Shown here: one piece after another, positions 1 to 7,343 of the stretch
How the letters are laid out: every line of letters begins with the position of its first letter
How positions within the stretch are numbered: the first letter of the stretch is position 1
Made by a program: the position numbers and the translations under genes
The notes under the pieces: generated by a model
The model's database searches: none
The model's input: only the letters and a program-made list of their open reading frames with translations
Told to the model about the DNA's origin: nothing
Origin: Tolypothrix campylonemoides VB511288
GTDB taxonomy: Bacteria > Cyanobacteriota > Cyanobacteriia > Cyanobacteriales > Nostocaceae
Direction of reading: 5' to 3'
Length of the DNA: 54,543 bases
Assembly (NCBI GenBank): GCA_000828075.3
Contig: JXCB02000002.1
Span: 1,124,761 to 1,179,303, forward strand

Positions 1-620
1 GGAATATCGAGAGATTGCAACCATCTGATGACTGGCACACAAAAGAATTCCCGGTCTAAATACAATCGCTCAATTCTCAAATTCAAAGGCTCAATTAGTG
101 CTAAAAGATAAGTGATAATTGCAACTAAAGTATTTTGTTGTTGAACAGCTTTTATAGCTAAAGTGACTCGTTTATTTTTCTTAATTACATAGATAGTCGC
201 GTAAGCATAAAAAGAACAAGTACCACTTTTAGCTTGACTTCTATAAATGAAAGGTGCTTCGGCTGTGGATGGCTCACCATAATAAGGAATTAAGTTAAAA
301 TCGATAGCAATTTTTTGTTTCCCTTGTCGAATTCCTTCTGGTAAACGGCTTTGAAGTGCAGCATTTAAGTCTGATTCTAGAGAATTTATGTCAGTATACT
401 TCTCTAAATGGTAACGAACATCGTTGCTTGTCGGAACATTTTTTAGGACTTTAGTAGTGTTTTCAATGCTATCCCTTTGGGTGGCTGCCCGAATTAAAAT
501 TTCAAAAATATTTTGTTGTTCACACTTGCCTTGAGTCCGAATTGGAATATGTTCTGTTAAACAGTTAACTACTTCATTTAAGGTTTTACTATCCGTTAAA
601 ACTGGCTCCTTTGAACTCAT
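1..620 (-). CDS. ISH3-like transposase, N-terminal part (cut by window edge)
   Basis: An open frame starts with ATG at 620 and stays open to the left edge, about 206 codons. It probably encodes a DDE-type transposase of the ISH3 group. The first catalytic Asp is expected in IAIDFNLIPYYG (about residue 113) and the second in LYLDREFF near the edge. The third acidic residue and the C terminus lie outside the window. Since the element sits in the probable cargo of the larger CAST transposon, it is likely a secondary insertion. Family assignment is from recalled sequence patterns and is moderately sure; that the frame codes for a transposase is quite sure. Confidence 0.75.
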   Translation of the reverse strand, partial: MSSKEPVLTDSKTLNEVVNCLTEHIPIRTQGKCEQQNIFEILIRAATQRDSIENTTKVLKNVPTSNDVRYHLEKYTDINSLESDLNAALQSRLPEGIRQGKQKIAIDFNLIPYYGEPSTAEAPFIYRSQAKSGTCSFYAYATIYVIKKNKRVTLAIKAVQQQNTLVAIITYLLALIEPLNLRIERLYLDREFFCVPVIRWLQSLDI

Positions 621-984
621 AGCCAAACCAAATAATCCTCTATTTTGCTTCTTTACCTCCATACTTTACAAAAATTGCATACTACGGATCTAGAACTATG
701 TTTTGGTGGGCGCGTTATCCTTAACTTTTTAGGTGATAAATTAGTTTTACTTATTTAAAGTTTCTCAAGAAGTTTTCGAGAAAATGTATCTAAGAATACG
801 GTTTTTTGAACAACAGTCGGTTTTATAGGTATTGCTCTGTGCGCGATCGCCAAACTTTTCGATCTACTGAATTTAATAACTAAATACTACTTAAGCCTAT
901 TTCATCTTTCCTTGTTACACTTTTGCCTCTTTATTCGCTGATTTGCGGTTTCTCCTTACAGGTCCAAGATATAAGATTACTTAA
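621..984. other. AT-rich stretch without a recognisable gene
   Basis: Between the ISH3-like gene and the IS4-type fragment I see no convincing frame. The first part probably holds the left end and promoter of the ISH3-like element. A HIP1 octamer (GCGATCGC) occurs near 844. The rest is likely remnant flank of the truncated IS. Confidence 0.4.
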
Positions 985-1515
985 TCTGCTTACCTGCGGA
1001 ATGTAGGTTTTAATGTCGCGTGTAAATGGAAACGTAAAATCCAGGGAGTTACACCGGAAGAGGGGTGGTTTCTCCTCACGAATTTAGAAACTTTAGAGTT
1101 AGCGCTCGCTAGCTATAAAAGAAGATTTGATATTGAAGAAATGTTTCGTGATTTTAAGAGTGGTGGTTATAATTTAGAAGGAACAGCCGTGTCGGGTGAG
1201 CGATTTCTTGCTCTTATTTTACTGATAGCGTTCGCGAAGCGTGCGCGAAGCGCTCTCGCCTATACTTCTGCCACTTTATATGGACAGAAAATTAAACGTA
1301 TCGGTCTACAGAAATATGTCGGTCGCGTTAAAGAATATGGACGCATTGAAAGACGCCATAGCAGTTTTTACATTGGATTATATGGCTATACTTGGGTCAA
1401 TTTCATGGAAAGTTGCCAGGAGTTAGTCATAGAGTTATTGAAATTAAGTCCTAATAAGCGAAAATATTATCAACAGGGACAGAGGGCTATGAAGCTTATT
1501 ATCTCAGCATTCTAG
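985..1515 (+). pseudogene. IS4-family transposase, C-terminal fragment
   Basis: About 176 codons, open from 985 with no proper start. It carries the IS4-family signature Y-2-R-3-E-6-K as YKRRFDIEEMFRDFK, so the last catalytic Glu is present. The N-terminal half with both Asp residues is absent from this copy. The stop at 1515 lies just before a conserved element end (to 1538). The frame contains a small in-frame repeat insertion at 1228-1260. It is a 5'-truncated, non-autonomous relic lying against a second copy in the opposite orientation. Confidence 0.8.
1228..1260. repeat. Small dispersed repeat inside IS4 transposase
   Basis: A GC-rich repeat (ttcgcgaagcgtgcgcgaag core) adds about nine codons (KRARSAL region) to the transposase relic without breaking frame. 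The core matches repeats at 22500-22560 and 10266-10290. It resembles the very small mobile repeats known from Nostoc-type genomes. Confidence 0.6.
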
Positions 1516-1538
1516 CCGTTTTTGTCGCCCCGTCAGTA

Positions 1539-1899
1539 GATTGACACAACTCCAATTCGTCCGGTCAATTACCACATAAATTATTTTTTCCGAGGTCAAA
1601 TATGTTTCTAACCATGTCTTAACAATAGGAAACCAAATTTTTTGAATTGTAAGGTTTTGTAATGACAAAAATCTCTGTATTTTCTTTCTTCTACTTTCAA
1701 ATGTAATGGGAATCGGTAGAGCGGTAGCCAAAGCTTCTAGACTGACCTTTTTAATCGATTGCAGCAGGATAATCAGAATTTTGAGAAAAATGTATTCGGC
1801 AAGATTGAATTGACTTTTCAGGTGTGTTTGGTAAAATACAGGCAACATTTTCAATAGATAGGTCTTATTGACATTACTTGACTTATCTTTTCTTACCAT
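1539..1899 (-). pseudogene. IS4-family transposase, N-terminal fragment
   Basis: Starts with ATG at 1899 and reads about 120 codons of an IS4-type transposase, including the first catalytic Asp in YVVIDRTNW. It is then interrupted at 1539 by the end of relic A; the frame runs on into that end and stops at 1504. Its own left terminal repeat lies at 1941-1957. The C-terminal half is missing, so no functional transposase can be made from this copy. Confidence 0.8.
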
Positions 1900-1957
1900 A
1901 AATCGCTGTACTCTTTATCAAATAACCTTTTCAGCCTATTTTGTCGCCCCGTCAGTA
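1539..1957 (-). mobile_element. IS4-family element relic B, left part with terminal repeat
   Basis: Holds the N-terminal transposase half and a terminal repeat reading TACTGACGGGGCGACAA inward from 1957. The repeat is the inverted counterpart of the end of relic A. At 1958 the sequence changes to hsdM-like coding sequence, so this insertion most likely truncated hsdM. Confidence 0.65.
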
Positions 1958-1963
1958 AAATAA

Positions 1964-2199
1964 CACAGATTCAAAGTGAGGAACAACGTCAGCGCGAGAT
2001 TTTTAAGAATGAGCAAGCAAAAGGCGATGCTATCTACTGGGCGATTTATAATCTTGACCGCAAAAACCCGAACAGTCAGCAGGATTTTGAGCATTTACCG
2101 CCTGAGCAATTAGTGGCAGATATTTTGGAGAAGGATAGGCGAGTTGCTGAGATTATGGCGGAAATAAAAGCTATATTGAAGTTAACTGACGGTAATTAA
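1964..2199 (+). pseudogene. hsdM: Type I restriction methyltransferase, C-terminal remnant
   Basis: An open frame without start codon, cut at its 5' side by the IS end at 1957, runs to a TAA at 2197-2199. The translation includes KGDAIYWAIYNLDRKNPN and a C-terminal helix EIMAEIKAIL, which resemble the C terminus of HsdM, the SAM-dependent subunit of type I restriction-modification enzymes. About 78 residues remain of a protein that normally has around 500 or more, and the catalytic NPPF region is gone. The position directly before DUF3800 and hsdS supports the call. Confidence 0.65.
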
Positions 2200-2205
2200 T
2201 TGTTA

Positions 2206-3036
2206 ATGAGTGCATCAGCCGAAAACAGTCCTTCTATTCGTCATTATTTTGTTGATGAAGCAGGAGACGGAACACTGTTTAATAGCAAAGGCAAGATTCT
2301 TATTGGAACTGAAGGCTGTTCTCGTTTCTTTATACTAGGGCTGTTGGATGTTCTTGAACCGGAGTTTCTAGCAAAAAACTTAGAGGAACTAAGAGCTAGT
2401 TTGTTAGCCGATCCATATTTTAAAAAAGTTCCATCGATGCAACCAGAAAACCAAAAAACAGCTATAGGATTTCATGCTAAAGATGACATTCCTGAAGTTA
2501 GACGAGAAGTGTTTAATTTATTGAAAAGGCATGAGCTAAAGTTTTTTGCAGTAGTCAGAGACAAGCAAAAGTTACTCGAATACGTTAGGGGACGTAATCA
2601 AATTGACCATTCTTATCGCTATCAGCAGAATGAGTTATACGATTATCTGACGCGGAGGTTATTCAAAGACCGCTTACACAAAGATGATGGATATAATATC
2701 TGCTTTGCAAAAAGGGGGAATTCTGACCGAACTGCCGCTCTTAGAAATGCTTTAGAAGCAGCTAGAGGCAAGTTTAATGAACAATGGGGTATAGCTAGCA
2801 CTGCTCCTATCAATATTACTGCTAGCACACCACCTCAATCTCCCTGTCTGCAAGCTGTTGATTACTTTTTATGGGCGCTACAACGCCTATATGAACGCCG
2901 TGAAGACAGATATGTTGAGTTTCTTTGGTCAGGGTTTAAGCTGGTGCATGACATTGATGATACTAGGCAAGCACGTTACGGAGTTTACTATACTCGCAAA
3001 AACCCTTTAGCCTTATCAAAAATACCAGGGATATAG
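2206..3036 (+). CDS. DUF3800 domain protein
   Basis: Encodes about 276 residues; ATG at 2206 is preferred over the in-frame TTG at 2200, which directly follows the hsdM stop. The N terminus has YFVDEAGDG, typical of DUF3800 proteins, a family with a proposed RNase H-like fold. A late segment PCLQAVDYFLWALQRLYERR also fits. The biochemical role is not known; such genes often sit within restriction or other defence loci. Here it lies between the hsdM remnant and hsdS with nearly no gap, so the three were probably co-transcribed. Confidence 0.7.
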   Translation: MSASAENSPSIRHYFVDEAGDGTLFNSKGKILIGTEGCSRFFILGLLDVLEPEFLAKNLEELRASLLADPYFKKVPSMQPENQKTAIGFHAKDDIPEVRREVFNLLKRHELKFFAVVRDKQKLLEYVRGRNQIDHSYRYQQNELYDYLTRRLFKDRLHKDDGYNICFAKRGNSDRTAALRNALEAARGKFNEQWGIASTAPINITASTPPQSPCLQAVDYFLWALQRLYERREDRYVEFLWSGFKLVHDIDDTRQARYGVYYTRKNPLALSKIPGI

Positions 3037-3185
3037 GATTGTTAAGCCGCAGCTCTACAATCACACGGCATGGAGCCGAGTTTTGTCCCTGGTAATTAAA
3101 TTATATCATTTTCAGCTATAGCTATATAAGCAAAATAGTAAATAATATAACATAATTAAAATTTGTTTTCAAGGCAATCGCCAAT

Positions 3186-4394
3186 ATGAGTCGAGTCCAC
3201 CCCTTAGTGCCATTAGGTGAGATACTTCAACTTCAACGCCGTTGGATAAAATTAAACCCAACTCAAATGTATACTGAAATCGGTATTCGCTCATTTGGTA
3301 AAGGTATATTTCATAAAACTCCTGTTTTGGGAGCATCACTAGGAAATAAGCGCGTATTAGAGATTCATCCAGGCGATATTGTTTTTAGCAATGTATTTGC
3401 CTGGGAAGGAGCGGTTGCTGTTGCAAGTCAGGCAGAGGCAGGAAAAATCGGCTCTCACCGTTTCGTCACTTACACACCTATCAGTGATAAATGTGACCTT
3501 GAGTACCTGCGGCTGTTTTTCTGCTCTGAGGCTGGGTTAGAAGTTCTCACAAGAGTATCACCAGGATCTGCGGGACGTAATCGCACTCTAAACATAGCCC
3601 AATTTGCAAAACAGTTAATTCCACTGCCACCTGTGGAGGAACAGCAGCGGATTGTGGGGCGGTTTAAGGAACTGGCGGTGAAGATTGAGGAAGCGCGATC
3701 GCTACGTCAAAAATCACTCGAAGAAACAGAAGCATTACTTCAATCTGCGCGTCGTAGGCTTATAGGTGATACTCCTGACGATGGATGGATACCCTTAACG
3801 AAATACGTTAAAGAAATTGAAAATGGATGGAGTCCAGCGTGTGAAAGTCGTCCTGCTACAGTTGAAGAATGGGGAGTATTAAAATTAGGGGCTGTTTCAT
3901 TTGGGACTTTTAATGAAAATGAGAATAAGGCTCTACCTATAAATTTAAAACCCAAGTCTGAATATCAAGTTCATCCTGGCGATTTTTTAATGAGTCGCGC
4001 AAATACTTCTGAACTTGTGGGTGCTTGTACAATTGTAGAAAAAACTCGTTCAAAATTAATCCTTTGTGACAAAATTTTCCGATTTCTTTTTAGAGAAGAT
4101 AGTCCTGTAATACTTCGCTACTTAGACGATGTTCTTAAATCGCCTGCTATAAGAGAGCAAATTGAGCGAGGTGCTTCAGGAACATCTTCAACTATGAAAA
4201 ATATATCTAAAGAAAAAGTATTAAAGCTGTTAATTCCATACCACACTATCCCTGAACAATGCCGCATCGTCACCTACCTCGATCAACTCCAAACCAAAGT
4301 AGACAAAATGAAACGCCTCAGAGAACAGACTATAAAAGAACTTGATGCACTTTTACCTTCTATTCTGGACAAAGCATTTAAAGGAGAACTGTGA
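3186..4394 (+). CDS. hsdS: Type I restriction system specificity subunit HsdS
   Basis: Encodes 402 residues, the usual length for HsdS, the subunit that recognises the two halves of the target site. Two target-recognition domains alternate with helical conserved regions: the central one has PPVEEQQRIVGRFKEL with a following coiled segment (about 150-190), and the C-terminal one has IPEQCRIVTYLDQLQTK (about 350-395). The frame looks intact. No hsdR is visible downstream and hsdM upstream is only a remnant, so within this window the subunit has no partner. It may be an orphan, or its partners lie to the left of the window. Confidence 0.88.
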   Translation: MSRVHPLVPLGEILQLQRRWIKLNPTQMYTEIGIRSFGKGIFHKTPVLGASLGNKRVLEIHPGDIVFSNVFAWEGAVAVASQAEAGKIGSHRFVTYTPISDKCDLEYLRLFFCSEAGLEVLTRVSPGSAGRNRTLNIAQFAKQLIPLPPVEEQQRIVGRFKELAVKIEEARSLRQKSLEETEALLQSARRRLIGDTPDDGWIPLTKYVKEIENGWSPACESRPATVEEWGVLKLGAVSFGTFNENENKALPINLKPKSEYQVHPGDFLMSRANTSELVGACTIVEKTRSKLILCDKIFRFLFREDSPVILRYLDDVLKSPAIREQIERGASGTSSTMKNISKEKVLKLLIPYHTIPEQCRIVTYLDQLQTKVDKMKRLREQTIKELDALLPSILDKAFKGEL

Positions 4395-4457
4395 AAAGAA
4401 GCAGGGACGAGATTTTTGTAATCAATAAATAGTTGGTACAGAAAATAGCAACACGGT

Positions 4458-5789
4458 ATGAAGCCAGAAGACTTTCAAAATAGCCCAACAGGTCGATTGG
4501 TGCAAATTATACAAGGAGAAAATCCTTGTTTTGCTTTTGTTCCCAACCTCACATCTTGCACCAAGAATTTTTGATGTAAATTTATTACTCAACATGAAAC
4601 CGAAAGCCTTGATTTGGCGATGAAAGCCAATAAAAATCAGGTAGCTTTTTTGTGCATCTTTTTATGTTGCCTATGTTTGTACGGTGAGGTGCAAGATGTG
4701 AGCAACCCTTTACCACCAGTGTTAGAACTGGATACAGAAATTTGGCGCACACTTTCTGATGCTGACCGAGCCTTGGGTGAACTTGCAGGATTAGGACGTA
4801 CTATGCCCAATCCTAATCTTCTCATCCGTCCATTTATTCGCCGGGAGGCAGTCCTGTCTTCACGTATTGAGGGAACCCAAGCAGATATTACCAACCTCTA
4901 CGCCTATGAAACCGGACAATTAACCATTCCAGGTATAAGTCCTTCTCCTCCAGAATCTGATGTACGAGAAGTGTTGAATTATGTGCGTACTCTAGAATAT
5001 GGCTTAGAAAGACTCAAAACTCTGCCTATTTGCTTACGTTTTATGTGTGAACTCCATGAGCGTTTAGTAGATGGTGTACGTGGAGAAAAAGCAGCTCCTG
5101 GAGAATTTCGTCGTTTTCAAAACTGGATTGTAGTGCAAGGGCTAACTATCAACGACGCTCGATTTATTCCTCCACCTGTGCCAGAAATGGAGGAATGCCT
5201 TCAGGAATTAGAAAAATATCTTAATAGTGACTGTAGTTATCCACCACTTATTCGGATAGGTTTAATTCATTATCAATTTGAAGCCATCCACCCTTTTATT
5301 GATGGTAATGGACGTATTGGACGATTACTAGTCTCACTATTACTTTTGCATTGGAACTTATTACCCCTACCCTTGCTTTATCTTAGTGCTTTTTTTGAAC
5401 ATCATCGACAAAAATATTATGATTTAATGCTCAGTATCAGCCAGGGTGGAGCTTGGCGGGACTGGCTAATATTTTTTCTACAAGGGGTAACAGAACAATC
5501 TAAAGATGCCTTACTCCGGTCGAAACGGTTACAAGATTTGCAGTTGCAATGGAGACAAGACTTAACTCAAACCCGTGCCACAGCCCTATTGTTGCGTCTT
5601 GCAGACAGCTTGTTTGAATCTCCTATTCTCACTATTCCCCAAGCTCAGGCAATTATGGATGTTAGCTATCGCTCTGCACAACAGAACGTTGAAAAGCTAG
5701 TCAATGCAGGTATCTTGGTGCAGGCTAGTGAAGGCTCTTACGGAAAGATATTTATTGCACCAAAAGTTTTACAAGTGATTGGTGAGTAA
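4458..5789 (+). pseudogene. fic: Fic family AMP-transferase gene, split by a 155-bp insertion
   Basis: The original start is ATG at 4458 (MKPEDFQNSPTGR); after 30 codons the frame enters a miniature element and meets TGA at 4572-4574. Past the element the same frame continues to 5789. The catalytic motif HPFIDGNGRIGR is intact, and an inhibitory-helix motif SSRIEG precedes it, as in class II Fic proteins that block their own AMP transfer. The C terminus has a winged-helix-like part. A TTG at 4614 or ATG at 4620 within the element could restart translation and give a nearly complete protein with a hydrophobic new N terminus (AFLCIFLCCLCLYG). So it is broken at the 5' end but perhaps not dead. 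Confidence 0.8.
4548..4702. mobile_element. 155-bp miniature transposon in fic
   Basis: Perfect 15-bp terminal inverted repeats: CTCACATCTTGCACC at 4548-4562 and its reverse complement at 4688-4702. The 4-bp direct repeat CAAC flanks it at 4544-4547 and 4703-4706. Removing the element plus one CAAC copy restores FVPNPLPPVLELD in fic. The added length (159 bp) keeps the reading frame, but an internal TGA stops it. It encodes no transposase, so it would need one supplied elsewhere. Confidence 0.85.
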
Positions 5790-5797
5790 TTTTACTG

Positions 5798-5829
5798 AAA
5801 TTATACTTTTTAGTTAAAAAGTATAATTT
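5798..5829. terminator. Strong hairpin between fic and tniQ
   Basis: A perfect 14-bp stem (AAATTATACTTTTT and its complement) with loop AGTT, eight bases after the fic stop. The A/T runs on both sides suit a two-way rho-independent-type terminator for fic (plus) and for the tnsB-tnsC-tniQ operon (minus). Confidence 0.6.
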
Positions 5830-5977
5830 TCTATATTAGAATTATACTTGAGTTGCAATCTCTGTAAAGCCATGTCAACACTGGGTTTAGATAGCTGGAT
5901 AGTAGATTGTCGTTTGGATTTGCTCCCAATTCACTCACAGCGTTGCATTTTAGCTACGCTGCAATCACCTGAAAAAT

Positions 5978-6505
5978 TTAAACAGACTTCTGATACCTTG
6001 TCATCTCCACAAACGTCAGAAAAGACCGCTGACACCACCCATCTACCCACAACGCCGGAACCTTAAACCTTGCCCCACAATTTGGACATTCTGATAGTAA
6101 GCGTAATTTGTGGCTCGCGCACTCCTGCGTCACCTTAAACTGCCATTCAATTTTGTGACAAGGTGACTGAGCATAACAAGCCCCACACAACCGAATTGGC
6201 TCGATTTTCATCCCCACTTCAGTAGGTGGCAACATCTGCTCTAACCTATCAGCATCAACTCCCACCACAGTAGCTAATGCCTCCAACTGCTGCCGAGAAG
6301 GAGGAGGATTAAAGCGAAACTTTTCCCATCGGGCGATGGGCAAAGCCCCGCCGTAGGCGATCGCACCCCCAAGTCCTGCTGCTTTACCTAAACCCGTAGG
6401 CGTTAAATCATTTGCTCGTCGAAAGCGTCCTAAAAAGTGACTCAGACTTTCTCCCTCTAGTGGTTCCACTCGAAACAGCCAAGATTGAATTTCTGTAACT
6501 TCCAT
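5978..6505 (-). CDS. tniQ: TniQ target-site protein of a V-K CAST
   Basis: Encodes 175 residues, the short TniQ form of type V-K CRISPR-associated transposons, where TniQ links the Cas12k-guide complex to the TnsC filament. Family marks are EGESLSHFLGRFRRAN near the N terminus, then IRLCGACYAQSPCH and CPNCGARFK zinc-ligand clusters. It resembles my recollection of the Scytonema hofmannii ShCAST TniQ over its length, with two differences: about eight extra residues (AIAYGGALP region, about 45-56) from a repeat insertion, and a late CxxC that reads WCQRS, so one expected zinc ligand is missing. Its ATG overlaps the tnsC stop by one base (TAATG), which implies translational coupling. Confidence 0.9.
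   Translation of the reverse strand: MEVTEIQSWLFRVEPLEGESLSHFLGRFRRANDLTPTGLGKAAGLGGAIAYGGALPIARWEKFRFNPPPSRQQLEALATVVGVDADRLEQMLPPTEVGMKIEPIRLCGACYAQSPCHKIEWQFKVTQECASHKLRLLSECPNCGARFKVPALWVDGWCQRSFLTFVEMTRYQKSV
6336..6370. repeat. HIP1-containing repeat inserted in tniQ
   Basis: The plus strand reads caaagccccgccgtaggcga then tcgcacccc, a repeat with an embedded HIP1 octamer. A close relative is at 10468-10500. It adds about eight in-frame codons between the N-terminal helix-turn-helix part and the RWEKFRFNP segment of TniQ. Confidence 0.55.
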
Positions 6506-7341
6506 TATTTGTACTCTGCTGCTACTTCTTTGAGCGTTTCCAAATCAACCTTCTGTAATCCTTTCTTCAACGCACGAATTGCAGACTCTCGCAAAATCAT
6601 GTCCAGCAAACCAATATAACCGCTCGTTGCTTCTCCCAAAGTTTTCAGCATTGTCTTACTGGAAAGATTGGAAGCAACAGACAATTGCAAAACCTTCTTC
6701 TCCCAAATTTCCACCGTCCGCTTAAAATCTTCTCCGGACAACTTGCCGAAACGATGACAACCCCGAAAACGGTTGTAAACCTGTTCATCCCGCTTAATCA
6801 CAGCGTCCAAGCGGTCAGTTCCTACCAAAATCACCGATATTTCCAATTTGTCAAAAATATCACGCACTTCTGCAAAGGTTTTCGGCTTGAAGCGGTCAGC
6901 TTCATCAATGATGAGCATTTCCACACCACAACCTTTCAGAACTCGCAGCGTTCTATCCCGAATTTCAGCTACTGTTCCTTTAATAACCTGGTATTTCAAA
7001 TGCTCAAGAATTACACTGAATAACTCTTTAGCGCCGCACTCTTGGGGAATTTGGATATAAGCCACAGGTACAGTTGGCGGTTTTCCTGCTTCCTGCTTGG
7101 GTTTATTCCTTAGTCTATAAGCATCACAACCCATCGTTTTGCCCGTTCTCGACTCGCCCACCACACGCCCAGATTGCCGTGATTGACGCTTTCCTTCTAG
7201 CCAGTCATGGAGAATTTGCACTTGCTCCAGTGGGACAAAACCCTTACGATTTAATCGCTGAATTTCTTTTTGCAATTTCTCATCATTTACAGGAATCTCA
7301 CCCAACTGTTGAGCAACCGCTTGGGCTTCTTGAGTTGTCAT
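6505..7341 (-). CDS. tnsC: TnsC AAA+ ATPase of a V-K CAST
   Basis: Encodes about 278 residues from ATG at 7341; an upstream in-frame GTG at 7350 would overlap the tnsB stop. TnsC is the ATP-dependent filament that marks the target and recruits TnsB. Walker A is GESRTGKT (about residue 62-69 from this start), Walker B is MLIIDEADRF, followed by VLVGTDRLDAVIKRDEQV with sensor and arginine-finger positions. Length and sequence match recalled V-K TnsC proteins, which are much shorter than Tn7 TnsC. It sits two bases after tnsB and overlaps tniQ by one base, so the three genes form one operon. Confidence 0.93.
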   Translation of the reverse strand: MTTQEAQAVAQQLGEIPVNDEKLQKEIQRLNRKGFVPLEQVQILHDWLEGKRQSRQSGRVVGESRTGKTMGCDAYRLRNKPKQEAGKPPTVPVAYIQIPQECGAKELFSVILEHLKYQVIKGTVAEIRDRTLRVLKGCGVEMLIIDEADRFKPKTFAEVRDIFDKLEISVILVGTDRLDAVIKRDEQVYNRFRGCHRFGKLSGEDFKRTVEIWEKKVLQLSVASNLSSKTMLKTLGEATSGYIGLLDMILRESAIRALKKGLQKVDLETLKEVAAEYK

Positions 7342-7343
7342 TT

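Larger units (their letters stand above)
985..1538 (+). mobile_element. IS4-family element relic A, right part with terminal repeat
   Basis: The right end is TTGTCGCCCCGTCAGTA at 1522-1538, directly after the transposase stop. The same end sequence closes relic B at 1941-1957. Relic A is abutted at 1539 by the interrupted transposase frame of relic B, which suggests that A inserted into B in opposite orientation, after which the left part of A and the rest of B were lost. The sequence of events is inferred. Confidence 0.65.

Noticed and set aside
5848-6066. Plus-strand frame of 72 codons between fic and tniQ
   Set aside because: It overlaps the tniQ 3' end in antisense, has low-complexity Thr/Ser/Pro content and no family resemblance.
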